Shown: positions 1 through 6,569 of the stretch, in pieces | Layout: each line of letters opens with the position of its first letter | Numbering within the stretch: position 1 is the first letter of the stretch | NCBI GenBank assembly: GCA_009775705.1 | Contig: VSQE01000062.1 | Coordinates: 1 to 14,462 of the forward strand | Direction of reading: 5' to 3' | From: Prevotellamassilia sp. | Lineage (GTDB): Bacteria > Bacteroidota > Bacteroidia > Bacteroidales > Bacteroidaceae | DNA: 14,462 nt | Notes under the pieces: generated by a model | Seen by the model: the letters and a program-made list of their open reading frames with translations, nothing else | Told to the model about the DNA's origin: nothing | Database searches by the model: none | Translations under genes and position numbers: made by a program

Positions 1-92
1 AAGATTTAGATTTACTCTTCATTGTAGATAATATATGATTATCAGTGATTTGCAATTTTATGATATTTTCTGAAAGCATAGGTTCTGGAGCC

Positions 93-149
93 CCTCTCTC
101 CGCAGAGAGGATTCCCGCAGGAATATGTTTCCGGCGGGAATCCTTTTTT
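93..149 (+). terminator. Intrinsic terminator with tandem hairpins
   Basis: Two hairpins lie back to back. The first pairs 93-99 with 104-110 (CCTCTCT/AGAGAGG, 4-nt loop). The second pairs 109-118 with 134-143 (GGATTCCCGC/GCGGGAATCC), with further GGAA/TTCC pairing inside, and is followed directly by six T at 144-149. The second is a textbook Rho-independent terminator for plus-strand transcription. It most likely ends a gene lying left of the window. The hairpins share only G109-G110, so both can nearly form together and an attenuator is not required. Because a small ORF follows at 183, an attenuating leader remains possible. Confidence 0.75.
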
Positions 150-182
150 GCCGGAGCCTGCACGCACACCTTCACACAGGAC

Positions 183-323
183 ATGACGATGGAGCCGATG
201 GTTGACCACTGCGCACAATTCATGGAAGAAATCAAGAAACAGTCAGGGCAGAATCTGACTAAGGAGCAGGCGAAGGAAATGATGCACCGGTTCTCCCCGA
301 ATCTTAAACGCTGGAAGAAATAA
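183..323 (+). CDS. Small hypothetical protein, 46 aa (uncertain)
   Basis: A 46-codon ORF runs from ATG 183 to TAA 321-323. It encodes a charged, probably helical peptide with a KEQAKEMM stretch and a basic end (KRWKK). I do not recognise the family. The reading frame stays open further left, but that extension would run through the terminator hairpin at 109-149, so ATG 183, with AGGA one base upstream, is the more sensible start; ATG 189 or 198 are alternatives. It could be a genuine small protein or the tail of a decayed gene. No signal peptide or membrane segment is visible. Confidence 0.4.
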   Translation: MTMEPMVDHCAQFMEEIKKQSGQNLTKEQAKEMMHRFSPNLKRWKK

Positions 324-555
324 TTCTATAAAAATCGAATTTGATTCAAATTCAATACTGTAATTTATAACCGACCATAGAACGATTGTACCGCTTACCA
401 TCAGCAGCAGTTGGTAAGAATTCTTTGACATACATAATCGGTAAATCGGCGAATAGCATATCAGGTCAGGAGGCTTTTGCATGTTCGGCAAAGTTACCGG
501 TATGCTTTTCCGGGTGGTAAGAAATGTAGTGGCTTCGTTCTCCTGAATATACGCC
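324..555. other. Intergenic stretch without a convincing gene, several dyads
   Basis: No ORF here has a recognisable product. There is an AT-rich dyad at 337-353 (GAATTTG-ATT-CAAATTC, 7-bp arms) and a 7-bp hairpin at 394-418 (CTTACCA/TGGTAAG). A 21-codon mini-ORF at 481-546 has AGGAGG seven bases before its ATG, but its peptide (MFGKVTGMLF...) resembles nothing I know. The AT-rich dyad could be an operator. Nothing more can be supported. Confidence 0.3.
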
Positions 556-626
556 GAAACCGGTCTGCAGGATGTTTCCGCCGTCACGGTATGTTGGGGT
601 GCGGAAAGGTCCTGCGGACCGGTTTC
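556..626 (-). terminator. Long 3'-end hairpin behind the peptidase operon
   Basis: 556-572 and 610-626 form a 17-bp inverted repeat (GAAACCGGTC.GCAGGA and its complement), with one position that is G-U in plus-strand RNA and A-C in minus-strand RNA. An inner 7-bp stem (575-581/601-607, TTTCCGC/GCGGAAA) extends it. It begins 40 nt after the stop codon of the minus-strand C1B peptidase, so it probably forms the 3' end of that mRNA. Neither side has a U-tract, so classical intrinsic termination is not shown. It could be a processing or stability hairpin, or part of a plus-strand RNA, where pairing is perfect. Confidence 0.45.
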
Positions 627-666
627 GTGTGTGATTCCGCCGGTTCCTTTTTACGGGAAGCGGGGA

Positions 667-1866
667 TTATTTCAGGCCCAGTTTCTTTGCGATCTTGGCC
701 GGGATGGCATCCTTGTGGATCAGGATGTTCATGGTTTTGTAGGCAACATAAGGCTTGGAGATGTAGCACATTCCGTGGTAAGGTCCGTAGTCGCCCCAGG
801 AGTTCTTCATGATGAAGTATTCCTTGCCGTTCTGGTCTTTGGCCAGACCGTAGATCACCATGCCGTGGTCGTCGGTGGTTTCCCAGTTGTCGTAACCTAT
901 CTGGCGCATTTCCTGTGTGATGGTCAGTTCGCCCTTGTTGTCGGCGGGAGCGATGGAGTTGCGTTCGTTGCTGCCGGTCCAGCGGGCAGCGTCGCTGCCC
1001 GTCTTGTCATCGGACTTCGCGTTGCTGGGAACGATGGCGATGCCCTTGCGTGTGTTCTTGCGGAAGCCGTCCTCGCTGACATCGGCACCCCAGGCAAAAC
1101 TGTAGCCGTTGCGGATGCCCTCGTCCATCACCTGCATGAACTCGTCGAGCGGGAGGTTATAGCTCTCGGCCCAGCGCCAGTTGTCCTGGATTTCGAGGAT
1201 GAACTTGGAGTAGAAGGGATGGTGCGTGTAGCTGGTGAGCGATACATAGTCATCGGGATTGATGCCCAGTTCTTTCACGTAGCTCTGCGGCGTATAGGTT
1301 TTGCTTTTGTAGGTAAAGGAGGCAGGCAGTTTGCCGAAGTAGTTTTCGTAGATGGCGCTCAGATCCTTCTTCCACACGGGGCTGATTTTCTTGAGATTTC
1401 CTTTGGCGATAGCTCCCACGTAGGCGTCGGTCACGGCGCTGAGCTGGTTAAAGTTGAAGAGCGAGTCGCCATACAGGGTGCCGGGAGCGGGCATGGCGTC
1501 CTGCGGCACCATGCCGTAGTGTTTCAGACAGTAGACGGCGTCATAGAACGAGCCGCCTTGCGAGAAGCTGGCATCGCCGTGGGTGCGGATGGCCTTGTCG
1601 GCGCGGTCCATGTACGTGTTGTACACCAGGAAGCTCTCGCAGAGGTCGTGTTCTCCTTTGCCCATGCGGAGGAGTTCGGCCTCGAAGAAGCCGAGCGAAC
1701 TGTAGGCCCAGCATGTGCCGCTCTGGTTCTGGTCTTTGACCGAGGTGATGGGATTCTCCTTTACGACCGTAAAGACGAGGCTGTCCTTCTTGGCGGCATC
1801 CTGAGCCACCGTTGTGCCCGGCAGCATGCAGAGGGCTGACAGGGCTACAGAAAATGTTTTCTTCAT
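667..1866 (-). CDS. Exported C1B cysteine peptidase (aminopeptidase C / bleomycin hydrolase-like)
   Basis: The 399-aa product begins with a signal peptide (MKKTFSVALSALCMLPGTTVAQ, written in two parts: positively charged KK, then a hydrophobic core ending at about residue 22). It should therefore act in the periplasm or at the surface, unlike cytoplasmic PepC. The papain-fold active site is intact: oxyanion Gln46 and nucleophile Cys52 in QNQSGTCWAYSS, His334 in TTDDHGMVIYGLA and Asn355 in MKNSWGDYG. The length is slightly below the usual 430-450 of PepC. The family cuts N-terminal residues from peptides. It starts 53 bp after pepP on the same strand, so the two probably form a peptide-degradation operon. 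Eight A residues lie just before the ATG, a typical Bacteroidales leader. The family is clear; substrate and exact specificity are not. Confidence 0.9.
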   Translation of the reverse strand: MKKTFSVALSALCMLPGTTVAQDAAKKDSLVFTVVKENPITSVKDQNQSGTCWAYSSLGFFEAELLRMGKGEHDLCESFLVYNTYMDRADKAIRTHGDASFSQGGSFYDAVYCLKHYGMVPQDAMPAPGTLYGDSLFNFNQLSAVTDAYVGAIAKGNLKKISPVWKKDLSAIYENYFGKLPASFTYKSKTYTPQSYVKELGINPDDYVSLTSYTHHPFYSKFILEIQDNWRWAESYNLPLDEFMQVMDEGIRNGYSFAWGADVSEDGFRKNTRKGIAIVPSNAKSDDKTGSDAARWTGSNERNSIAPADNKGELTITQEMRQIGYDNWETTDDHGMVIYGLAKDQNGKEYFIMKNSWGDYGPYHGMCYISKPYVAYKTMNILIHKDAIPAKIAKKLGLK

Positions 1867-1919
1867 GTTTTTTTTGTTGGGTTATTTGATTGTGATTGAT
1901 TTTTGTATGCTTGCTTGGG

Positions 1920-3323
1920 TTATCCGGCCTGTGCCTCTACATAGGCTTCTACATCATCGGCGCGGTAGGGGATGATCTCCTTGCCGAGGAAGCGGCAGCC
2001 GTCTGCCGTGATGAGCACATCGTCCTCGATGCGTATGCCGCCGAAGTCCTTGTATTTCTCAATCTCGTCGAAGCAGAGGAAGTCCGCGTTTGTTCCTTGG
2101 CTGCGCCACAGGTCTATCAGGTCGGGGATGAAGTAGATACCCGGTTCGTCAGTAACGACGAATCCCTCTTCCAACCGGCGGGCAAAGCGCAGCGAGGCGG
2201 TGCCGAACTGGCTGGAGGGGCGTGTCTCGTCGTCATAGCCCACGTAGGTTTGTCCCAGACCCTCCATGTCGTGTACGTCCATGCCCATCATGTGGCCCAG
2301 GCCGTGGGGCAGGAAGAGCGCGTGTGCTCCGGCGCGCACGGCCTCTTCGGTGTCGCCTTTCATCAGTCCCAGTGTCTTCAGGCGGTCCGTCATGAGGCGG
2401 CATACGTCGAAGTGAACGTCCCACCAGCGCACGCCGGGACGGGCGTGCGTCAGGGCCAGGTCGTGACAGTCGGCCACGATGTCGTAGATGTCGCGCTGCC
2501 GTTGGCTGAAGCGGCCCGAGATGGGCGTGGTGCGCGTATGGTCCGAGCAGTAATGTTCCGTGGTCTCGGCACCGGCGTCGCACAGGAGCAGCCGGCCTGC
2601 CTCGAGGGGACGGTCGGAGGGATAGCCGTGAAGAATCTCGCCGTGCATCGAAACGATGCTCTGGAAAGAGGGGAGGCAGCCGTAGCTGGAGGCGATGCCG
2701 TCCAGTACGCCACCGATGTAGCGTTCCGTCACGCCCGGACGGGCCAGACGCATGGCGGCGGTGTGCATGCGGTAGCCTATCTCAGCGGCGCGTTCCAGCT
2801 CCTCGATTTCGCCGGCCGACTTGCGAGAACGCAACTTCACTACGGCATGGATCAGTGTCAGCGAGGCCTCTTCGCGCTGGCGCGAGGGATGGATGCCGAG
2901 CAGGTCGGAAAGGCTGATCATGGTGTCGTGGCGGTAGGGTGGCAGGAAGTGTACCTTGCGGCCTTGTTTTACGGCCTCTCCCACGATGTTTTTCAAGGCA
3001 CCCAGCGGGGCCGTGCGGCCTACGCCGCTCTCGGCGGCCATCTCAGTCACAGAGGTAACGCTGCCGTACCACACGATGTCGTCGATGTCTATCTCGTCGC
3101 CCGCCAGAATCTCATCGCCGCTGTCGGCATCTATGACTCCTACGAGGCCGTCGCGCTTCTGTCCGAAGAAATAAAGAAAGGAGCTGTCCTGACGGAACTT
3201 GTAGGCATTGGCCGGATAGTTGACAGGGCTGTCGTTGTTGCCGAACAACAGGATAAGCCCGTTTCCCACCAGCTTGCGCAAGGCGTGGCGGCGCTGCACG
3301 TAGGTTTCTGTTGAAAAAAGCAT
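1920..3323 (-). CDS. pepP: Xaa-Pro aminopeptidase (M24B)
   Basis: This 467-aa dinuclear-metal peptidase releases the N-terminal residue from peptides with proline at position 2. The N-terminal half (about 1-165) is the AMP_N domain and the rest is the pita-bread catalytic domain. All five expected metal ligands are visible: Asp249 (CDAGAE), Asp261 (SDHTRT), His344 (HGLGHMMG), Glu393 (DEPGIYF) and Glu433 (GGIRIEDD). The active-site histidines His232, His340 and His351 are also present. There is no signal peptide, so it is cytoplasmic, in contrast to its exported partner downstream. A -7 box at 3363-3370 would give a leader of about 33 nt, supporting the ATG at 3323. It is the first gene of the peptidase pair. 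Confidence 0.95.
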   Translation of the reverse strand: MLFSTETYVQRRHALRKLVGNGLILLFGNNDSPVNYPANAYKFRQDSSFLYFFGQKRDGLVGVIDADSGDEILAGDEIDIDDIVWYGSVTSVTEMAAESGVGRTAPLGALKNIVGEAVKQGRKVHFLPPYRHDTMISLSDLLGIHPSRQREEASLTLIHAVVKLRSRKSAGEIEELERAAEIGYRMHTAAMRLARPGVTERYIGGVLDGIASSYGCLPSFQSIVSMHGEILHGYPSDRPLEAGRLLLCDAGAETTEHYCSDHTRTTPISGRFSQRQRDIYDIVADCHDLALTHARPGVRWWDVHFDVCRLMTDRLKTLGLMKGDTEEAVRAGAHALFLPHGLGHMMGMDVHDMEGLGQTYVGYDDETRPSSQFGTASLRFARRLEEGFVVTDEPGIYFIPDLIDLWRSQGTNADFLCFDEIEKYKDFGGIRIEDDVLITADGCRFLGKEIIPYRADDVEAYVEAQAG

Positions 3324-3362
3324 AACTATCTTGTTTTCTTATGTGTTAAAGGTATGATTCTG

Positions 3363-3370
3363 CAAAGATA
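3363..3370 (-). promoter_or_regulatory. Promoter -7 box for pepP operon
   Basis: Read on the minus strand this is TATCTTTG, matching the Bacteroidales TAnnTTTG element, placed so that transcription would start about 33 nt before the pepP ATG. No TTTG lies at the ideal upstream distance. A short ACAC-A6-GTGT dyad (3370-3383) abuts the box and could be an operator or chance. Confidence 0.6.
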
Positions 3371-3590
3371 CACAAAAAAGTGTGATTTATTGTGTCCGCC
3401 GCAAAAGAAAGTCGCGGCTTTGATTTTTGCAGGGTTACGGGATGCCGGAGGGGCGCACGGAAGCCGCCCTATAGCAAAAATCGTGCCAAACTGAAAAAGG
3501 CCGGAATGTGTCCTGTGGTAATTTTCGGTTTTTTAATAGTGGAATATAAAGTTTAACTTTTAGGTTTTTCGGAAAAACTCCGGGAAGGGA

Positions 3591-3653
3591 TCTGTTTTTC
3601 ACAACATAGTATCTTTTTTGAACAAGATAGGACCTTTTTTAAAAAAGATAGGA
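3591..3653. repeat. Three adjacent 21-bp repeats
   Basis: Units lie at 3591-3611, 3612-3632 and 3633-3653 with no spacer. On the plus strand each runs from a T-tract to an A/GATAGGA end. The second and third differ at 3 of 21 positions; the first matches the second at 16 of 21. A possible fourth, worn unit follows at 3654-3674 (about 13 of 21, mostly the T-tract). The 21-bp period is two helical turns, so the T/A tracts stack on one face and should bend the DNA. Function is unknown. Confidence 0.7.
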
Positions 3654-3676
3654 TGTTTTTTTTACGTTAAACGACG

Positions 3677-3703
3677 AAAAAAGGCCGCTAAATTGCGGCC
3701 TTT
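3677..3703 (-). terminator. Intrinsic terminator of the orphan unit
   Basis: A perfect 9-bp stem (AAAGGCCGC at 3680-3688, GCGGCCTTT at 3695-3703, 6-nt loop) is followed in the minus direction by a run of six T. On the plus strand only three T follow, so it works best for minus-strand transcription, where no recognisable gene lies upstream. Confidence 0.75.
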
Positions 3704-3723
3704 CAGGACTCTTCTACTTTGCT
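3677..3723 (-). ncRNA. Candidate short RNA of about 46 nt
   Basis: A full-consensus promoter on the minus strand (3728-3759) would start transcription near 3722. An intrinsic terminator (hairpin 3680-3703, then six U) ends it near 3677, about 20 nt of single-stranded 5' end later. No ORF of useful size lies between. It could be an independent small RNA or the prematurely terminated leader of a long pepP transcript. pepP has its own promoter, which favours the first reading. It matches no Rfam family that I recognise. Confidence 0.45.
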
Positions 3724-3727
3724 GGTG

Positions 3728-3759
3728 CAAATATAATACATTGGCGGACGAAATTCAAA
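3728..3759 (-). promoter_or_regulatory. Full Bacteroides-type promoter (-33 and -7)
   Basis: Minus-strand TTTG (3759-3756), a 20-bp spacer, then TATATTTG (3735-3728) is the best match to the Bacteroidales housekeeping promoter in the window. Together with the tmRNA promoter it is one of only two here with both elements at proper spacing. It points at a terminator only about 20-25 bp beyond the expected start site. Confidence 0.7.
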
Positions 3760-3783
3760 TGTTAATTAACTTGCTTTAATATT

Positions 3784-3859
3784 CCGGATTCTCAGAATAG
3801 CTACGTAGCAGAGTGCTGTTCCGTCAGCGTTGGAACGCATGGAGTGGGACTGAGTCCGG
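3784..3859. other. Foldable intergenic segment
   Basis: 3784-3795 (CCGGA-TT-CTCAG) pairs with 3850-3859 (CTGAGTCCGG), giving 10 bp with a 2-nt bulge. Inside is a second hairpin, 3813-3820 with the complementary segment ending near 3839 (GTTCC/GGAAC plus TGC/GCA), and the palindrome GCTACGTAGC at 3800-3809. No ORF fits. It lies upstream of the promoter at 3915, so it is not in the leader of the downstream gene. It may be an RNA, a regulator-binding region or chance. Confidence 0.25.
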
Positions 3860-3914
3860 TGCGGAATCTTTCCTGAAATTTGCGGTAACGGATGGCCGGT
3901 TGCCGAATATCCGT

Positions 3915-3922
3915 TATCTTTG
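3915..3922 (+). promoter_or_regulatory. Promoter -7 box for the threonylcarbamoyl-AMP synthase gene
   Basis: TATCTTTG matches TAnnTTTG. It gives a leader of about 60 nt before ATG 3989. It also rules out the in-frame TTG at 3920 as a start codon, since that lies inside the promoter element. Confidence 0.6.
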
Positions 3923-3988
3923 CGGTTCCTTTCCCTTCTTTCTTTATATGTGTGTGGGGAGGGGGTGATAACAGACAGTTACGGAAAT

Positions 3989-4609
3989 ATGGACAAGGAC
4001 AGGAAACAGACGGACAGGAGAACGCAGACGGAACAGGTGCGCGGGTATCGCGAGGACATCCGGAAGGCCGTCGAGGTGATGAACCGCGGAGGAGTGATTC
4101 TCTATCCCACCGATACGATATGGGGCATCGGCTGTGACGCCACGAACGGCGAGGCCGTGCGCAGGGTGTATGAGATAAAGCGGCGGGTCGACTCGAAGGC
4201 GCTCATCACGCTGGTGGATTCGGACGTGAAAGTGCAGTTCTACGTGCGCGAGGTGCCCGATGTGGCGTGGGACCTGATAGAACTGGCGGAGAAACCGTTA
4301 ACGGTGATTTACGATGGCGCGCGCAATCTGGCTCCCGAACTGTTGGCGGAGGATGGCAGCGTGGCTATCCGCGTGACGCGTGAGGCCTTCAGTCGCGAGC
4401 TTTGCATGCGCATGAAGCGGGCGGTGGTCTCCACATCGGCCAACGTGAGCGGAAGTCCCGCTCCCCGTTGTTTCGCAGACATCGCACCCGAAATACGCGA
4501 GGCGGTGGATTATGTCTGCACCTCGCGCCGCGACGAGCGGCAGAACCCGCCGGCATCGGCCATCGTCAAGCTGGGCTGCGGCGGCGAAGTACGGATTATC
4601 CGTGAATAA
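3989..4609 (+). CDS. tsaC: L-threonylcarbamoyladenylate synthase (YrdC/Sua5 family)
   Basis: The 206-aa product makes threonylcarbamoyl-AMP from threonine, bicarbonate and ATP, the first step of the t6A modification of ANN-decoding tRNAs. Family motifs are clear: YPTDTIWGIGCD (39-50), KRRVDSK (64-70), SVAIRV (124-129), STSANVSG (148-155) and PASAIVKL near the C-terminus. It has only the YrdC domain, without the extra Sua5 C-terminal domain, and is cytoplasmic. I chose ATG 3989 because the frame upstream overlaps the promoter and encodes an unlikely leader. The first 20 residues (KDRKQTDRRTQTEQ) are charged and poorly conserved, so the true start could lie slightly further in. The ClC gene follows after 99 bp. 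Confidence 0.93.
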   Translation: MDKDRKQTDRRTQTEQVRGYREDIRKAVEVMNRGGVILYPTDTIWGIGCDATNGEAVRRVYEIKRRVDSKALITLVDSDVKVQFYVREVPDVAWDLIELAEKPLTVIYDGARNLAPELLAEDGSVAIRVTREAFSRELCMRMKRAVVSTSANVSGSPAPRCFADIAPEIREAVDYVCTSRRDERQNPPASAIVKLGCGGEVRIIRE

Positions 4610-4633
4610 TCGGATATTGTTGAAAAAAAGTTA

Positions 4634-4641
4634 TAATTTTG
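4634..4641 (+). promoter_or_regulatory. Possible promoter -7 box for the ClC gene
   Basis: TAATTTTG fits TAnnTTTG in the 99-bp gap before the ClC gene. The upstream TTG elements are too close (14 bp), so this promoter is tentative. Read-through from the upstream gene is equally possible. Confidence 0.4.
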
Positions 4642-4708
4642 TAGTTTTTCCGGTGTCCCGTGGCGGCCGGACTTTATTTCTTGGTGTAAACAAAATAGAA
4701 GAAAACAC

Positions 4709-6508
4709 ATGACGGAAACTACAGTTCCCGAAGGATGGACAGGCCGCGTGGCGGCATGGTGCGAGGCGAACCTCAGTCAGCGGCAGTTTGTGTTGCTGCT
4801 CAGTTTCATGGTGGGTATCGGGGCCGCGGTGGCGGCCTGCATCCTGAAATGGCTGATTCACGAGATAGAGTATCTGCTCACCTCTAAGTTTGATGTGACG
4901 CAGTCCAACTGGCTTTTTCTGGTCTATCCCGTGGTGGGTATCTACCTCACGGCTTTGTTTATCCGTTACGTGGTGCGCGATGACATAGGTCACGGCGTGA
5001 CGAAGATCCTTTACGCCATCTCGCGGCAGCAAGGGCACATCCCCCGGCACAACTGCTGGTCGAGCGTGATCGCCTCGGCCCTGACCATCGGTTTCGGCGG
5101 TTCGGTGGGTGCCGAATCGCCGATCGTGCTGACGGGATCGGCCATCGGCAGCGACCTGGGGCGCATCTTCCGTCTGGACCATAAGACGCTGATGTTGCTC
5201 ATAGGCTGCGGTGCTTCGGGTGCCATTGCCGGAATCTTCAAAGCCCCCATCGCCGGACTGGTCTTTACGCTGGAGGTGCTGATGATAGATTTGACGATGG
5301 CTTCGCTGCTGCCGCTGCTGGTCAGCTGCCTGACGGCAACCTGTCTCACTTACGTGCTTACGGGGCCTGAGGCGATGTTTCCCTTCGACCTGCGGCATCA
5401 TTTCACGGTGGAGTGGGTTCCGTCGGCCATAATGTTGGGTGCTTTTTGCGGATTGATTTCGCTGTATTTCACGCGGACGATGAATTCCTTCGAGCAGATT
5501 TTCGACCGTTTCCACAGTCTGTACGCCCGTCTGGCGCTGGGAGGAACGGTGCTGGCGGTGCTCATCTATTTTTTTCCGCCCCTTTACGGCGAGGGCTATT
5601 CTACTATCCGCATCCTGCTGAGCGGTGCCGATGCGGAAGGGGCGGACCGTGTGCTGAACAACTCTTTATTCTACGGACATCCGGAATCCCTGCTGTTGTA
5701 TCTCGGCCTGATCATTATCTTCAAGGTATTCGCCACAACGGCCACGAACGGTGGCGGCGGTTGCGGCGGAACGTTTGCGCCAAGCTTGTTTCTGGGGTGT
5801 GTGGGTGGTTTCGTCTTTGCGCGCCTGTGGAACGGTTACGGCCTGTTTGGTTTCAGTCTGCCCGAGACAAACTATGCCCTACTGGGCATGGCGGGCGTGA
5901 TGAGCGGGGTGTTTCATGCTCCCCTGACGGGTGTTTTTCTGATAGCGGAACTGACGGGAGGGTACGATCTGTTTCTGCCGCTGATGATCGTCTCCGTGAG
6001 CAGTTATCTGACAATTCATGCCTTTGAGTCTCACAGTATCTATTCGATGCGATTGGCGCGCAAGGGCGAGTTGCTGACACACCACAAGGACCGTTCCATT
6101 CTTACGCTGATGTCATTGGACGCGGTGATAGACCGCGAGCGCCCGCGCCTGAGCCCTGACATGAACTTGGGACAGCTGGTGCAGGTGATTTCCAAGAGCA
6201 AGGCCAATAATTTCGCGGTGTGCGACCGCAACGGCTCGTTGCTGGGCATCATCAACCTGCAAAGCATACGCAATATCATTTTCCGCAGCGAGCTGTACCG
6301 GCTCTACAGGGCGGAACAGCTGATGTGTCCGCCGCTCGCCGTACTCTCGGTGACGGCTTCGATGAATTCCGTGATGGAGCAGTTTCAGGAGACGGATGCC
6401 GCGGTGTTGCCGGTGCTTGATGCCGACAAGAACTTTGTGGGCTTCGTCACCAAGGTACGTATCTATGCCTCTTACCGGCAGTTGATGAGGGATTTTTCCG
6501 AGGAATAG
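4709..6508 (+). CDS. ClC-family chloride channel/transporter with CBS pair
   Basis: The 599-aa inner-membrane protein has a ClC core (about 20-450) and a cytoplasmic C-terminal pair of CBS domains (about 465-590). Selectivity and gating signatures are visible: GHGV (95-98), GSVGAESP (131-138) holding gating Glu136 (equivalent to E148 of E. coli ClC-ec1), GIFKAPIAGLVFTLEV (175-190), GGTFAP (353-358) and the pore tyrosine Tyr445 in SIYSMRLARKG. By my alignment the internal proton glutamate (E203 of ClC-ec1) is Val190 here, while the preceding Glu is kept (Glu189). That suggests altered or absent proton coupling. The GxGxP serine position is histidine. It moves chloride or a related anion, possibly for pH or osmotic balance. 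The start at 4709 is preceded by an A-rich leader. Confidence 0.93.
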   Translation: MTETTVPEGWTGRVAAWCEANLSQRQFVLLLSFMVGIGAAVAACILKWLIHEIEYLLTSKFDVTQSNWLFLVYPVVGIYLTALFIRYVVRDDIGHGVTKILYAISRQQGHIPRHNCWSSVIASALTIGFGGSVGAESPIVLTGSAIGSDLGRIFRLDHKTLMLLIGCGASGAIAGIFKAPIAGLVFTLEVLMIDLTMASLLPLLVSCLTATCLTYVLTGPEAMFPFDLRHHFTVEWVPSAIMLGAFCGLISLYFTRTMNSFEQIFDRFHSLYARLALGGTVLAVLIYFFPPLYGEGYSTIRILLSGADAEGADRVLNNSLFYGHPESLLLYLGLIIIFKVFATTATNGGGGCGGTFAPSLFLGCVGGFVFARLWNGYGLFGFSLPETNYALLGMAGVMSGVFHAPLTGVFLIAELTGGYDLFLPLMIVSVSSYLTIHAFESHSIYSMRLARKGELLTHHKDRSILTLMSLDAVIDRERPRLSPDMNLGQLVQVISKSKANNFAVCDRNGSLLGIINLQSIRNIIFRSELYRLYRAEQLMCPPLAVLSVTASMNSVMEQFQETDAAVLPVLDADKNFVGFVTKVRIYASYRQLMRDFSEE

Positions 6509-6524
6509 CGGGGCTTTTTTTACA

Positions 6525-6564
6525 CGCATTGGGGCCGACCGGAAGAACGGTCGGCCCCAATGCG
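6525..6564. terminator. 17-bp perfect hairpin between converging ClC and ssrA
   Basis: 6525-6541 pairs perfectly with 6548-6564 around a GAAGAA loop. It lies 5 nt beyond the mature 3' end of tmRNA and 16 nt after the ClC stop codon. No U-tract follows on either strand. Instead, seven T (6515-6521) lie on the ClC side before the hairpin. It probably ends or protects both converging transcripts, perhaps as an RNase III processing site for pre-tmRNA. Confidence 0.6.
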
Positions 6565-6569
6565 CAATG

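Noticed and set aside
243..587. Minus-strand 114-codon ORF
   Set aside because: It runs through the small ORF, the dyads and half of the long hairpin, and the product has no recognisable features.
556..626. Invertible promoter flanked by inverted repeats
   Set aside because: The arms are only 37 bp apart, no TAnnTTTG box lies between them, and no recombinase gene is nearby. A hairpin is simpler.
1896..3314. Long open frame opposite pepP (and similar ones opposite the C1B, Wzi-family, glsA and glsB genes, e.g. 631-1839 and 8432-9946)
   Set aside because: The products are low-complexity, rich in Val, Ala, Gly and His, match no family, and mirror genes with intact catalytic motifs or signal peptides on the other strand. 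They are GC-driven shadows.
3591..3653. CRISPR array
   Set aside because: The repeats abut without spacers, are AT-rich and number only three, and no cas genes are present.
3920..3988. Upstream TTG start for the threonylcarbamoyl-AMP synthase gene
   Set aside because: The TTG lies inside the -7 promoter box and the added 23 residues do not resemble the family.
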